DNA from: Bhargavaea cecembensis
GTDB taxonomy: Bacteria; Bacillota; Bacilli; Bacillales_A; Planococcaceae
Reading direction: 5' to 3'
Assembly (NCBI RefSeq): GCF_001619585.1
Contig: NZ_LQNT01000001.1
Coordinates: 434,001-498,000 of the forward strand
Length of the DNA stretch: 64,000 bases
Part shown: piece by piece, positions 53,756-63,164 of the stretch
Numbering within the stretch: position 1 is the first letter of the stretch
How the letters are laid out: each line of letters begins with the position of its first letter
Program-made: the position numbers and the translations under genes
The notes under the pieces: generated by a model
Told to the model about the DNA's origin: nothing
Databases searched by the model: none
Seen by the model: the letters and a program-made list of their open reading frames with translations, nothing else

Positions 53756-55444
53756 ATGACAATCCATACGATGAAACAGACATCGTTTGAACGCCCCGCC
53801 ATGGGGGAATGGCGGAAAGCGGCTGAGTCTTCGCTGAAAGGGAAACCGCTTGCATCACTTGAAACTCCGACACCTGAAGGGATCACACTGAAGCCGCTTT
53901 ATACGGCGGACGATATCCCGGAAGGGCAGGATGAACGGCTTAATGCAATTCGGAACGGGATCGGGAAGACCGACTGGACGCTGCTCCAGGAAACCCGGGA
54001 GACCAATCCTTCCGCATACCTGGAAAAGGCGAAGTCTGCGGTTGATCGGGGGAACGGGGCGGTCGTCTATACAGGCGGATGGAAAAAGGGAGCGGACAAT
54101 GAAGTGCTGGACGCACTGGCAGCGCTGATCACAGAAGTGCCTGTTTATGTACGGTGCCGCCCGGATGATCCGTTTCTCGCCGTATTCGGCAGTGTTCCGG
54201 AAGACAAGAGGCGGCTGGTTGCCGGCTTTGCGGACGTGGACCGGTCTGCGGACCTTTCCCGCCGGTTCCCGTCTCTCCGCACCATCGCAGTGGATACAGC
54301 GGCTGTACATATGAAAGGGGCGGATGCGGTGACAGAGCTGGCTGCAGCCCTTTCCAAAGCAGCAAAAATCGCAGAGGAAGAAGATGACTTTGGCGCAATG
54401 GCCAGGAAGCTCTTCTTCACTTTTGATATCGACACACACTTTTTTACGGAGATCGCCAAACTCCGTGCATTCCGGCTGCTGTTCAGGTCATTTGCGGCCG
54501 CGTATGGCGAGGAGGATCCGGTGCATGTTCCGGTCATCGCGAGGACGTCGCTGCGCACTTATACGCTTGCCGATCCGTATGTTAACTTGCTCAGAAGCGG
54601 CAATGGGGCATTTGCCGCTGCGCTTGGCGGCGCCGATGCCATCACGGTCGCGCCTCTTGACGCCCTGACAGGAAGCACGGGTTTCTCCGAGCGCGTTGCG
54701 CGCAATGTCCAGCACATTCTCAAGGAGGAAGCCCATGCAGATCGCGTCCTGGATCCTGCAGGGGGTTCCTACTACATCGAGTCACTGACCGAGTCGATTT
54801 ACCGGAAAGCCTGGGACCTGTTCATCGAATTCGAGAAACAGGGAGGCATTGCGGCCATCGACGCAGACGGCGCACTGGACCGTTTGCTGGCGGAGAAAAG
54901 AGAGGCACGCATCCGTCGTCTCGCCGAACGGAAAGAGTCACTGATCGGGACGAACATTTATGCCGATCCCGAAGAGGAACTTCAGAAGCAGGCAGATGAT
55001 GATGCAGAAGGCCGATTCGCCGAACCGTTTGAAGCGCTCCGGTACGCCCTCCAGGGAAGCAGGGTCCATCTGATCCGGCTCGGCAGCCTGAAGGCCGTCA
55101 AGCCGGTCGCCGACTTCACGGCGGGTGTGCTTGCCGTCGGCGGCATCCGTCCGGAACTGTCACCGTTGTTTGAAACAGCCGAAGAGGCATTGGACTATCT
55201 GAAGTCGGAGCTGCCGGAATATGCCGTTCTATGTTCACCTGCCGAACAGGCCGAAGAAGCGGCACGCACAATTCTGCAGGACAAGCCCGATGCCACGGTA
55301 CTTGATGCAGCGGGGCGTTATCCGGAAGACATCGCCGCATCGCTCCGGGAAGCCGGGCTCAACGGCTTCTACCACCGTGGCCAGGATATTCTGGACAAAC
55401 TGGCAGAACTGAAGGGGATTCTTGAAGGGGGAACGCAGCGATGA
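53756..55444 (+). CDS. mutA: Methylmalonyl-CoA mutase small subunit
   Basis: 562 residues. Non-catalytic partner of MutB in the heterodimeric mutase. The TIM-barrel-like N-terminal half includes [38 protein letters not shown], characteristic of the family, while the C-terminal cobalamin-type domain is shortened and lacks the DxHxxG motif found in MutB. ATG 53756 lies 6 nt after GGGGGAG; an ATG at 53750 and a TTG at 53741 are in frame but overlap the binding site. It overlaps mutB by 4 nt. Confidence 0.9.
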   Translation: MTIHTMKQTSFERPAMGEWRKAAESSLKGKPLASLETPTPEGITLKPLYTADDIPEGQDERLNAIRNGIGKTDWTLLQETRETNPSAYLEKAKSAVDRGNGAVVYTGGWKKGADNEVLDALAALITEVPVYVRCRPDDPFLAVFGSVPEDKRRLVAGFADVDRSADLSRRFPSLRTIAVDTAAVHMKGADAVTELAAALSKAAKIAEEEDDFGAMARKLFFTFDIDTHFFTEIAKLRAFRLLFRSFAAAYGEEDPVHVPVIARTSLRTYTLADPYVNLLRSGNGAFAAALGGADAITVAPLDALTGSTGFSERVARNVQHILKEEAHADRVLDPAGGSYYIESLTESIYRKAWDLFIEFEKQGGIAAIDADGALDRLLAEKREARIRRLAERKESLIGTNIYADPEEELQKQADDDAEGRFAEPFEALRYALQGSRVHLIRLGSLKAVKPVADFTAGVLAVGGIRPELSPLFETAEEALDYLKSELPEYAVLCSPAEQAEEAARTILQDKPDATVLDAAGRYPEDIAASLREAGLNGFYHRGQDILDKLAELKGILEGGTQR

Positions 55445-57597
55445 ACAAACCAGACTTTACAAAAATTGATCCGGATCAGGTCCTGAAGGGGAGCACACAC
55501 CCGGAAGCCGGCGGAGCACCCGTGGAAGCGTATGAGGGCATCGGCATCCTTCCGTCTTATACGGGAAAAGACCTTGATGGGCTGAGACACCTCTCCGACA
55601 TGCCGGGCATCGCGCCGAACACGCGCGGTCCTTACCCGACGATGTATGTGTCCCGCCCGTGGACTGTCCGCCAATATGCAGGCTTTTCCACTGCCGAGGA
55701 AAGCAACGCGTTCTACCGCCGGAACCTGGCGATGGGACAAAAGGGTCTTTCCGTGGCTTTCGACCTTGCGACACACCGCGGCTATGATTCCGACCACCCG
55801 AGGGTTTCAGGAGATGTCGGTAAGGCAGGCGTGGCCATCGATTCGGTCGAAGATATGAAAATTCTGTTTGACGGCATTCCGCTGGACCAGATGTCTGTGT
55901 CGATGACGATGAACGGTGCGGTCATCCCGGTCATGGCATTTTACATCGTGGCGGCTGAAGAACAGGGCGTCGCGCCTGAAAAGCTGTCCGGAACCATCCA
56001 GAATGACATCCTGAAGGAATATATGGTCCGTAACACATATATTTATCCGCCCGAGATGTCCATGCGGATCATTGCTGATATTTTCGAATACACCTCCCAA
56101 AATATGCCGAAGTTTAATTCAATCTCGATCTCCGGCTATCACATGCAGGAAGCCGGAGCGACGGCAGACATCGAGCTTGCCTATACGCTCGCGGATGGGC
56201 TGGAATATGTCCGCACCGGTCTCAAAGCCGGTATCGACATTGATTCGTTCGCCCCGCGGCTCAGCTTCTTCTGGGCAATCGGCATGAACTACTTCATGGA
56301 AGTCGCAAAGATGCGGGCGGCGCGCCGTATCTGGGCACAGATGATGAAGTCGTTTGAACCGAAAAATCCAAAATCACTTGCGCTCCGTACCCATTCACAA
56401 ACATCGGGCTGGAGCCTGACCGAGCAGGATCCGTTCAACAACGTCACCCGGACACTGATCGAAGCGAACGCAGCGGCGATGGGTCATACCCAGTCTCTCC
56501 ACACGAATGCGCTCGATGAGGCGATCGCCCTTCCAACCGACTTCTCCGCACGCATCGCGCGGAACACGCAGCTGTTCCTCCAGGAGGAAACCCAGATGAC
56601 CAATGTCATCGACCCGTGGGGAGGCTCCTACTTTGTCGAGAAGCTGACTGACGAGCTGATGCAGAAGGCGTGGGATCTGATCGAAGAGATCGAAGAACTC
56701 GGCGGCATGGCAAAAGCCATCGAAACGGGCCTGCCGAAGATGAAGATCGAGGAAGCCGCGGCACGCCGTCAGGCGCAGATCGACTCCGGATCGGAATCCA
56801 TTATCGGTGTGAACAAATACCGTCCCGAAGAGGAAGACCCGATCGAGATCCTCGACATCGACAATACAGAAGTGCGGCGGAAGCAGATCGAGCGCCTTGA
56901 GAAGATGAAAGCCCAACGAGACGAAGCGGTTGTCCGGATGGCACTTGACAAGCTGACCGAAGCTGCCGGGGGAAGTGAAGGGAACCTTCTGGCCCTCGCT
57001 GTTGATGCGGCACGGGCACGCGCATCGATCGGGGAGATCTCCGATGCGATTGAGAAGGCATCCGGCCGCCATAAGGCCGTCATCCGTTCAATCAGCGGTG
57101 TATACAGCTCGAATTTCACCGACTCCGAGGCGATTGAAGAAGTGAAGGAAATGACCGGTGAATTCATGGAAAACGAGGGCCGCCGGCCGCGCATCATGGT
57201 CGCGAAAATGGGCCAGGATGGTCATGACCGAGGCGCCAAGGTGGTCGCAACGGCGTTTGCCGACCTCGGCTTCGACGTCGACATCGGACCACTTTTCCAG
57301 ACACCGGCCGAGACGGCCCTGCAGGCGGCAGAAAATGACGTACACGCAGTGGGCGTGAGCTCGCTTGCCGCCGGGCACAAAACGCTCATCCCGGAGCTGA
57401 TCGAAGAGCTCCGTAAAATCGGACGCGAGGACATCGTTGTGTTCGCAGGCGGCGTCATTCCCGCGAAGGATTATGATTTCCTGTATGATGCGGGCGTTGC
57501 AGCCATCTTCGGGCCGGGTACCGTCATCCCGGTATCCGCGCAGAAAGTCATTGAAGCCATTTACAGCAAGATCGGCTACGAGGAAGCCGTCGATTGA
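55441..57597 (+). CDS. mutB: Methylmalonyl-CoA mutase large subunit (B12-dependent)
   Basis: 718 residues. Isomerises (R)-methylmalonyl-CoA to succinyl-CoA. Substrate-binding barrel motifs include [28 protein letters not shown] and [19 protein letters not shown]; the C-terminal adenosylcobalamin domain has [14 protein letters not shown] with the B12-ligating histidine near residue 599, and later [12 protein letters not shown]. Start ATG overlaps the mutA stop; the end overlaps meaB. Central enzyme of propionyl-CoA use in this locus. Confidence 0.96.
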   Translation: MNKPDFTKIDPDQVLKGSTHPEAGGAPVEAYEGIGILPSYTGKDLDGLRHLSDMPGIAPNTRGPYPTMYVSRPWTVRQYAGFSTAEESNAFYRRNLAMGQKGLSVAFDLATHRGYDSDHPRVSGDVGKAGVAIDSVEDMKILFDGIPLDQMSVSMTMNGAVIPVMAFYIVAAEEQGVAPEKLSGTIQNDILKEYMVRNTYIYPPEMSMRIIADIFEYTSQNMPKFNSISISGYHMQEAGATADIELAYTLADGLEYVRTGLKAGIDIDSFAPRLSFFWAIGMNYFMEVAKMRAARRIWAQMMKSFEPKNPKSLALRTHSQTSGWSLTEQDPFNNVTRTLIEANAAAMGHTQSLHTNALDEAIALPTDFSARIARNTQLFLQEETQMTNVIDPWGGSYFVEKLTDELMQKAWDLIEEIEELGGMAKAIETGLPKMKIEEAAARRQAQIDSGSESIIGVNKYRPEEEDPIEILDIDNTEVRRKQIERLEKMKAQRDEAVVRMALDKLTEAAGGSEGNLLALAVDAARARASIGEISDAIEKASGRHKAVIRSISGVYSSNFTDSEAIEEVKEMTGEFMENEGRRPRIMVAKMGQDGHDRGAKVVATAFADLGFDVDIGPLFQTPAETALQAAENDVHAVGVSSLAAGHKTLIPELIEELRKIGREDIVVFAGGVIPAKDYDFLYDAGVAAIFGPGTVIPVSAQKVIEAIYSKIGYEEAVD

Positions 57598-58664
57598 CGG
57601 AACGGGAAAAAGAGGCCCGCAAGCGGACCGAAGGCGGTGTTCCGCCGCATGACGGCATGTCCGCGGGACCGAGAAAACGATTTGTCAAAAAGCGTCGCCC
57701 CGTTCCGGCAGACGAACTTGCCGGAGAAATCCGGTCGGGCTCCCGGCTGGCGCTGGCAAAAGGCATCACCCTGCTGGAAAGCCGCTCTCCGGAAGACCGG
57801 AAGGCTGCACAGGAGCTACTCCTCGGCCTGCTGCCGGATTCCGGCAACAGCGTCCGCATCGGGATCACCGGGGTGCCGGGTGCCGGAAAAAGCACATTCA
57901 TCGAGTCTTTCGGGCTCATGCTTGCGGAGGCCGGCCACAAGGTGGCAGTGCTCGCGATTGATCCGAGCTCTACCGTCACCGGAGGAAGCATTCTCGGGGA
58001 CAAGACGAGAATGGAAGAGCTTGCCCGGCATCCGAATGCATTCATCCGCCCATCGCCTTCATCCGGAACACTCGGCGGCGTACACCGAAAGACGCGGGAG
58101 ACCATGCTGCTCTGCGAGGCGGCGGGATATGACATCATCCTCATTGAAACGGTCGGCGTCGGTCAGAGTGAAACCGCGGTCAGAGGCATGGCAGACTTTT
58201 TCCTGCTTCTCGTCCTGACCGGTGCAGGCGATGAGCTCCAGGGCGTCAAGAAAGGCATCATGGAACTTGCGGACGGAATCATTGTCCACAAGGCGGACGG
58301 CGACAACATCATTCCGGCGAAGCGGACAGCGAGGGAGTATAAACAGTTTCTCCATATGCTCCAGCCGGCCACTCCGGGGTGGCAGACAACCGTCCATCCC
58401 GTATCTTCGCTTGCCGGTAACGGACTGGAAGACGTTTGGGAGACGATTCTTGGCTTCAGGGAAAACATGTCCGGTACCGGGGAATGGGACAGAAGGCGGC
58501 GGGATCAGCTGAAGGCCTGGTTCCGCCAGTCGATTGAGGATTGGCTGATTGATTCGTTCTACGCATCCGAAGGCAGGAAAAAAGAGGTCGAACGCCTCGA
58601 GGGCAAGATTCTCGATGGCCGGCTGACCGTGACGGCGGCGGTTGAGGAATTATTCCGCGGCTGA
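57594..58664 (+). CDS. meaB: Methylmalonyl-CoA mutase-associated GTPase MeaB (ArgK family)
   Basis: 356 residues from TTG 57594, which overlaps the mutB stop. The G3E GTPase core has Walker [16 protein letters not shown] (near residue 90), [32 protein letters not shown] and HKADGDN for guanine recognition. MeaB loads and protects the adenosylcobalamin cofactor of the mutase. The first ~50 residues are basic and poorly conserved, so a later start is possible, but GAGGA lies before this TTG. Confidence 0.92.
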   Translation: MTEREKEARKRTEGGVPPHDGMSAGPRKRFVKKRRPVPADELAGEIRSGSRLALAKGITLLESRSPEDRKAAQELLLGLLPDSGNSVRIGITGVPGAGKSTFIESFGLMLAEAGHKVAVLAIDPSSTVTGGSILGDKTRMEELARHPNAFIRPSPSSGTLGGVHRKTRETMLLCEAAGYDIILIETVGVGQSETAVRGMADFFLLLVLTGAGDELQGVKKGIMELADGIIVHKADGDNIIPAKRTAREYKQFLHMLQPATPGWQTTVHPVSSLAGNGLEDVWETILGFRENMSGTGEWDRRRRDQLKAWFRQSIEDWLIDSFYASEGRKKEVERLEGKILDGRLTVTAAVEELFRG

Positions 58665-58674
58665 GACTCGGGTT

Positions 58675-58703
58675 TTGCAGGAAATGGCCTGACCTGTTAT
58701 GAT
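58675..58703 (+). promoter_or_regulatory. Probable sigma-A promoter of brxB
   Basis: TTGCAG (58675-58680), 17 nt, TATGAT (58698-58703), 31 nt before the start codon. Confidence 0.6.
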
Positions 58704-58733
58704 TTTCTTGATAAACCGAAAGGGGATGCAGTC

Positions 58734-59174
58734 ATGAACATGGATATGAACCTGTTTATGCAAGATATGATCCGCCAGGCGCGGAGCGAGATGGAAGCCT
58801 CCGGCTATGAGCAGCTGAAGACTCCGGAAGAAGTGGATTCGGCAATCAACCGTGAAGGGACAACACTATTCATGGTGAACTCGGTATGCGGATGCGCAGG
58901 CGGCATTGCACGCCCTGCAGCCATGCATGCAGTCCACTACGACAAGCGTCCCGACCACATGGTGACGGTTTTTGCAGGTCAGGACAAGGAAGCAACGGCC
59001 CAGGCACGCATGCACTTCGGCGATGACCACCTCCCGTCTTCCCCGTCATTCGTACTCGTGAAGGACGGCAAAGTGATCGGTGAAGTCCCTCGCCACGAAA
59101 TCGAAGGCCACGACCCGATGTCGGTCGTCGTCAATCTCCAGGGACTGTTTGAAGAGTATTGCGAGGAAGTCTGA
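58734..59174 (+). CDS. brxB: Bacilliredoxin BrxB (YqiW family, CGC motif)
   Basis: 146 residues. Thioredoxin-like fold with the atypical active site [15 protein letters not shown] (C-G-C) that defines BrxA/BrxB proteins, which remove bacillithiol from oxidised protein cysteines. The rest ([51 protein letters not shown]) matches the family. ATG 58734 with AAAGGGG upstream. In Bacillus subtilis yqiW lies just after bkdB; here the mutase genes have been inserted between. Confidence 0.93.
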   Translation: MNMDMNLFMQDMIRQARSEMEASGYEQLKTPEEVDSAINREGTTLFMVNSVCGCAGGIARPAAMHAVHYDKRPDHMVTVFAGQDKEATAQARMHFGDDHLPSSPSFVLVKDGKVIGEVPRHEIEGHDPMSVVVNLQGLFEEYCEEV

Positions 59175-59180
59175 CCAATA

Positions 59181-59221
59181 AAAAAATCGCAGCAGCCGAT
59201 TGCCGGCGCTGCGATTTTTTT
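59181..59221. terminator. Bidirectional terminator between brxB and prli42
   Basis: AAAAAATCGCAGC / GCTGCGATTTTTT, a 13-bp symmetrical arm pair usable from both sides by the converging genes. Confidence 0.88.
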
Positions 59222-59240
59222 GCGTTCTCTTATTCCGAAT

Positions 59241-59336
59241 TCAGATGAACAGGCTGAGTCCCATGGCGATGGTGGACAGTAGCATGAGTGCGACCATAGT
59301 GTAAATGATGATTTTTTGAAATTTCTTATTGCTCAA
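59241..59336 (-). CDS. prli42: Stressosome-associated miniprotein Prli42
   Basis: 31 residues on the minus strand from TTG 59336 to TGA 59241, reading MSNKKFQKIIIYTMVALM and then LLSTIAMGLSLFI. A basic N-terminus and one membrane helix match Prli42, the conserved Firmicutes miniprotein that anchors the stressosome (RsbR) to the membrane in Listeria. GAAGGAG stands about 11 nt before the start. It lies next to brxB. Too short for ordinary gene callers. The assignment rests on the conserved KKxxxIIIYxMxxxMLxST pattern as I recall it. Confidence 0.8.
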   Translation of the reverse strand: MSNKKFQKIIIYTMVALMLLSTIAMGLSLFI

Positions 59337-59465
59337 TTTTATTCTGGCTCCTTCACTGCTGATGGGTCCATTTTAATGATTTTTGGTCGTTTGCGCAATA
59401 TATAGAGTTTTGCGCGCTGAAACGGTACAATTGTAATCGGATACATTTAAAGGGGGGCAAGGGAA

Positions 59466-59876
59466 ATGGAAAAGGTCGACCACATCGGCATCGCGGTGAA
59501 AGACCTCGATGCCGTGCTTCCATACTACACGGATACGCTCGGCATTCCGCTCATGGGAATCGAGGACGTGCCTACACAGGGACTTAGGGTCGCATTCCTG
59601 GATGCGGGGAACGTGAAGCTTGAGCTTCTGGAGCCCGCAGCCGAAACGAGCGCCGTCGCCAAGTTCATCGAGAAGCGCGGGGAAGGCGTCCATCATATCG
59701 CATTCGGCGTGACGGGCATTCGGGAACGGATGGACGAGCTGCGGGAGAACGGGGTCCGCCTGCTGTCTGCCGGGCCTGTGCCCGGTGCGGGGGGCGCGCA
59801 GGTGGCCTTCATGCACCCGAAATCCTCATATGGCGTTCTGTATGAACTGTGCGACAAATCCGAAAACAAGGGGTGA
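59466..59876 (+). CDS. mce: Methylmalonyl-CoA epimerase
   Basis: 136 residues, a VOC/glyoxalase-fold protein. VDHIGIAVKDLDAVLPYYTDTLG, KLELLEPA, GEGVHHIAFGV and a C-terminal YGVLYELCDK supply the expected His/Glu metal ligands. Converts (S)- to (R)-methylmalonyl-CoA, connecting the carboxylase next door with MutAB. RBS AAAGGGGGG. The pccB-type gene follows after 8 nt. Homologous to yqjC. Confidence 0.93.
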   Translation: MEKVDHIGIAVKDLDAVLPYYTDTLGIPLMGIEDVPTQGLRVAFLDAGNVKLELLEPAAETSAVAKFIEKRGEGVHHIAFGVTGIRERMDELRENGVRLLSAGPVPGAGGAQVAFMHPKSSYGVLYELCDKSENKG

Positions 59877-59884
59877 TTCAAAAC

Positions 59885-61432
59885 ATGGATATCTACGAGA
59901 AAATCAATGAATTATATGACAGAAAACGTGAAATCGAACTTGGCGGAGGGGACGACAAGATCGACCGCCAGCACGAGAAGGGGAAACTGACCGCACGCGA
60001 GCGGATCGACCTGCTGCTGGACGAGGGGACGTTCGTCGAACTGAACCCGTTTGTCACACACCGGAATCAGGACTTCGGCATGGACAAGATGAAGGGGCCG
60101 GGCGATGGCGTCGTGACCGGCTACGGCAAGGTGAATGGCCGGCCCGTCTATCTGTTCTCTCAGGACTTCACTGTCTTCGGCGGTGCGCTCGGAGAGATGC
60201 ATGCAATGAAAATCGCGAATGTCATGGACCTCGCCGCGAAAAACGGGGCACCGTTTATCGGGCTGAATGACTCGGGGGGCGCGCGGATCCAGGAAGGCGT
60301 CGTGTCATTGGACGGATACGGGGATATCTTCTACCGGAACGCCATCTATTCCGGTGTCATCCCGCAGATCTCCGTCATTCTCGGACCTTGTGCGGGCGGT
60401 GCCGTTTATTCGCCGGCGATCACAGACTTCGTCTTCATGACCGACAAGACAAGCCAGATGTTCATTACCGGGCCGAAAGTCATCGAAACCGTCACGGGAG
60501 AGAAGATTTCCTCCGAAGATCTTGGAGGTTCCAAAGTACATAACGCCATCAGCGGAAATGCCCATTTCCGCGCGGCCAGCGAAGAGGAAGTCCTTTCAGA
60601 CGTGCGCAGGCTCCTCTCCTATCTGCCTCAGAACAACGAAGAAATGCCGCCGCGTTTTGATGCGGGGACGGACCGGGATGACCGGCCGGATCTTGCGGAT
60701 ATTGTCCCGTTTGAGACCATCCGCCCGTATGATGTCCGGAAAGTGATCGACCAAGTCGTCGATGCCGATTCGTTCATGGAAGTGCAGCCCGAATTTGCCC
60801 GCAACATCGTGGTCGGACTTGCCCGGATCAAAGGGGAGACGGTTGGCCTTGTGTGCAACCAGCCGAAGGTCATGGCCGGCGGGCTCGACATCGACTCGTC
60901 CGACAAAGCCGCACGGTTTATCCGTTTCTGTGACTCATTCAACATCCCGATCATCACATTCGAGGACGTGACCGGCTTCTTCCCGGGCATCAAGCAGGAG
61001 CACGGCGGCATTATCCGCCATGGCGCGAAAATCCTGTATGCTTACTCGGAGGCGACAGTTCCAAAAATGACGGTCATTCTGCGGAAAGCCTACGGCGGGG
61101 CTTACGTTGCGCTCAATTCGAAATCGATCGGCGCGGATATCGTCTACGCCTGGCCAAATGCGGAGATTGCGGTCATGGGCCCTCAGGGTGCCGCGAATAT
61201 CATCTTTGCACGGGAAATTGCCAACAGCGATGACCCTGAGGCGACACGCTCCGCAAAGATCGAGGAATACAAAGAGAAATTCGCCAACCCGTATGTCGCG
61301 GCAAGCCACGGCATGGTCGACGATGTCATCGACCCGCGGGAAACTCGCATCAAGCTGATTCAGGCGCTTGAAATGATGCGCAACAAGAAAGAAGACCGTC
61401 CGAAGAAAAAACATGGCAACATTCCGCTATAA
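59885..61432 (+). CDS. Acyl-CoA carboxylase beta subunit (propionyl-CoA carboxylase-type, YqjD)
   Basis: 515 residues. Carboxyltransferase of the crotonase fold: GKLTARERIDLLLDEGTFVEL, LNDSGGARIQEGV, GPCAGGAVYSPAITDF, FEDVTGFFPGIKQEHGGIIRHGAK and VMGPQGAANIIF. Transfers CO2 from biotin to propionyl-CoA, giving (S)-methylmalonyl-CoA. ATG 59885 is chosen because AAGGGGTGA precedes it; the frame extends back into mce. No dedicated biotin carboxylase subunit is next to it. A decarboxylase role cannot be excluded from sequence alone. Confidence 0.92.
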   Translation: MDIYEKINELYDRKREIELGGGDDKIDRQHEKGKLTARERIDLLLDEGTFVELNPFVTHRNQDFGMDKMKGPGDGVVTGYGKVNGRPVYLFSQDFTVFGGALGEMHAMKIANVMDLAAKNGAPFIGLNDSGGARIQEGVVSLDGYGDIFYRNAIYSGVIPQISVILGPCAGGAVYSPAITDFVFMTDKTSQMFITGPKVIETVTGEKISSEDLGGSKVHNAISGNAHFRAASEEEVLSDVRRLLSYLPQNNEEMPPRFDAGTDRDDRPDLADIVPFETIRPYDVRKVIDQVVDADSFMEVQPEFARNIVVGLARIKGETVGLVCNQPKVMAGGLDIDSSDKAARFIRFCDSFNIPIITFEDVTGFFPGIKQEHGGIIRHGAKILYAYSEATVPKMTVILRKAYGGAYVALNSKSIGADIVYAWPNAEIAVMGPQGAANIIFAREIANSDDPEATRSAKIEEYKEKFANPYVAASHGMVDDVIDPRETRIKLIQALEMMRNKKEDRPKKKHGNIPL

Positions 61433-61442
61433 TAAACATAGG

Positions 61443-61473
61443 AAGCGCACCGGATATTTGCGGTGCGCTTTCG
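61443..61473 (+). terminator. Rho-independent terminator or attenuator after the carboxylase gene
   Basis: AAGCGCACCG / CGGTGCGCTT, 10-bp stem with 8-nt loop, followed by TTC. Confidence 0.65.
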
Positions 61474-61495
61474 GATTTGACGGGAGGCATGCTCG

Positions 61496-62623
61496 ATGAC
61501 AAATAAACAACTCATTAATGAATTCATGGAACTGGTACAGATCGACTCTGAAACAAAGCATGAAGGGGAGATCGTCGGCATCCTAAAAGAGAAAATGGAA
61601 TCACTCGGTTTTGACGTGAAGGAAGACGACTCCGCTGCACGTTCCGGACACGGTGCGGGCAACCTCATCGCAACGAAAAAAGGCAGCGCGGAAGGCGCCG
61701 ACGCGATTTACTTCACCTGTCATATGGATACGGTCGTTCCAGGCAAGGGAATCAAGCCGGTGCTGAAGGAAGACAGCTACATCTATTCGGACGGAACGAC
61801 CATTCTCGGTGCGGATGACAAAGCGGGCATTGCCGCACTTTTCGAGATGATGCGCCGCATCAATGAAGAAGGCACACCGCACGGCGATATCCAGTTCATT
61901 ATCACGGCAGGTGAAGAAAGCGGCCTGCGAGGCGCGAAAGAGCTGGATCCGCAAGCCATCCGGGCGGACTATGGATACGCGGTCGACTCCGACGGCAAAG
62001 TCGGCGGCATCGTGACGGCGGCCCCGTTCCAGGCAAAGCTTAGAACGGTGGTCCGCGGAAAGACCGCGCATGCAGGCGTCGCTCCGGAAAAGGGCGTGTC
62101 CGCAATCACGATCGCGGCAAAATCCATTGCGAACATGTCACTCGGACGGATTGATTCCGAGACGACTGCGAACATCGGCCGCTTCGAGGGAGGACAGGCC
62201 ACAAACATCGTCTGTGATGAAGTGCACATCCTGTCTGAGGCCCGTTCCATCAATAAAGACAAGCTCGATGAGCAGACCGCCCACATGGTCCGCACGTTCG
62301 AACGCCAGGCAAGCCTGATGGGCGGCTCCGCCGAGACGGATGTCCAGCTGATGTACCCTGGATTCTCAATGGGCGAGGAGGACCGGGTTGTAAGGACCGC
62401 GACGGAGGCAATTCGGCGAATCGGCCGTGAGCCTAACCTCATGACAAGCGGCGGAGGCAGCGACGGCAACATCTTCAACGGCTTCGGTGTCCCGACGGTC
62501 ACGCTTTCCGTCGGATATGAAGAAATCCATACGACAAATGAGCGCATGCCGGTAGAAGAGCTTGAAAAGCTCGCAGACCTGCTGGTCGAAATCGTGAAAA
62601 CGGCAGCAAAGCAAGAACATTGA
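61496..62623 (+). CDS. M20 family peptidase T-like protein (YqjE)
   Basis: 375 residues. Zinc aminopeptidase/tripeptidase family: TCHMDTVVPGKGIKP (metal His/Asp), LGADDKAGIAALFEM (bridging Asp), ITAGEESGLRGAKELD (catalytic Glu) and GVPTVTLSVGYEEIHTTNE (His ligand), plus the dimerisation domain in the middle. ATG behind GGGAGG. The equivalent yqjE follows yqjD in Bacillus. The actual peptide substrate is unknown. Confidence 0.92.
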   Translation: MTNKQLINEFMELVQIDSETKHEGEIVGILKEKMESLGFDVKEDDSAARSGHGAGNLIATKKGSAEGADAIYFTCHMDTVVPGKGIKPVLKEDSYIYSDGTTILGADDKAGIAALFEMMRRINEEGTPHGDIQFIITAGEESGLRGAKELDPQAIRADYGYAVDSDGKVGGIVTAAPFQAKLRTVVRGKTAHAGVAPEKGVSAITIAAKSIANMSLGRIDSETTANIGRFEGGQATNIVCDEVHILSEARSINKDKLDEQTAHMVRTFERQASLMGGSAETDVQLMYPGFSMGEEDRVVRTATEAIRRIGREPNLMTSGGGSDGNIFNGFGVPTVTLSVGYEEIHTTNERMPVEELEKLADLLVEIVKTAAKQEH

Positions 62624-62712
62624 TGGGAAGGGGACTGGGCCGTCATAGTCTGTAAAAAACCTCTCAAAATTTGATCGTGCGAATAATTTAGCATAAAAAA
62701 ATTAAAGAACGC

Positions 62713-62825
62713 TGTTGATTTCCGTTACGGGCGGACGCTTTCCGCGGGGAAGGCATCGAGCCCCTTGCAGGCTCTCTCCGCGCTTCCTTCTCCGCAGGAG
62801 TCGCCACCCTTCACTCCAATCAACA
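62713..62825. repeat. Dispersed palindromic repeat, copy 1
   Basis: A 113-bp GC-rich element bounded by TGTTGATT and AATCAACA inverted ends, with internal CCGTTACGGGCGGACGCTTT, CCGCGGGGAAGG and CTCCGCAGGAGTCGCC. I recognise this as a dispersed intergenic repeat common in Bacillaceae/Planococcaceae genomes; no coding function is apparent. Confidence 0.75.
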
Positions 62826-62908
62826 AATGCATCTATGGTCATTGCAAGAGAAAATTCCATTTATTGTTTTAAATTGTTTTAGCGGAATAGTTCGGGATTA
62901 TATATGGC

Positions 62909-63030
62909 GGATTGAAGCGGAGGGCCCGAGACACCTGCGGGAAAAGCGTTAGCCGAAGACCCCGCAGAGCGCAGCTCGAGGAGGCTAAGGCAACGCCCGC
63001 GGTAAGCGAGGGCCCGCAGCGGAAATCCGG
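62909..63030. repeat. Dispersed palindromic repeat, copy 2 in inverse orientation
   Basis: Reverse-complement relative of the element at 62713-62825: CACCTGCGGGAAAAGCG, ACCCCGCAGAGCGCAGC and CCGCAGCGGAAATCC mirror that copy's blocks. The two lie head-to-head about 85 bp apart, separated by AT-rich sequence with nothing recognisable. This copy has diverged at several positions. Confidence 0.65.
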
Positions 63031-63081
63031 AGAATTTTTGGGGGGAAACTGCAGACGAACTAACACTCACTGTACAGTCAT

Positions 63082-63108
63082 GACGGGCCCCCGTGCCCGT
63101 CTTTTTCC
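63082..63108 (+). terminator. Terminator-like hairpin upstream of dinB
   Basis: GACGGGC / GCCCGTC stem, 6-nt loop, TTTTTCCTTTTT tail. Confidence 0.75.
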
Positions 63109-63127
63109 TTTTTCGTCCGGCCGTTGA

Positions 63128-63133
63128 TATAAT
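63128..63133 (+). promoter_or_regulatory. -10 element of dinB
   Basis: TATAAT 32 nt before the start; the -35 region is T-rich and weak. No clear LexA site (CGAAC-N4-GTTCG) was seen. Confidence 0.45.
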
Positions 63134-63164
63134 GGAGACAGTATTTCACACCGGAGCGATGAAC

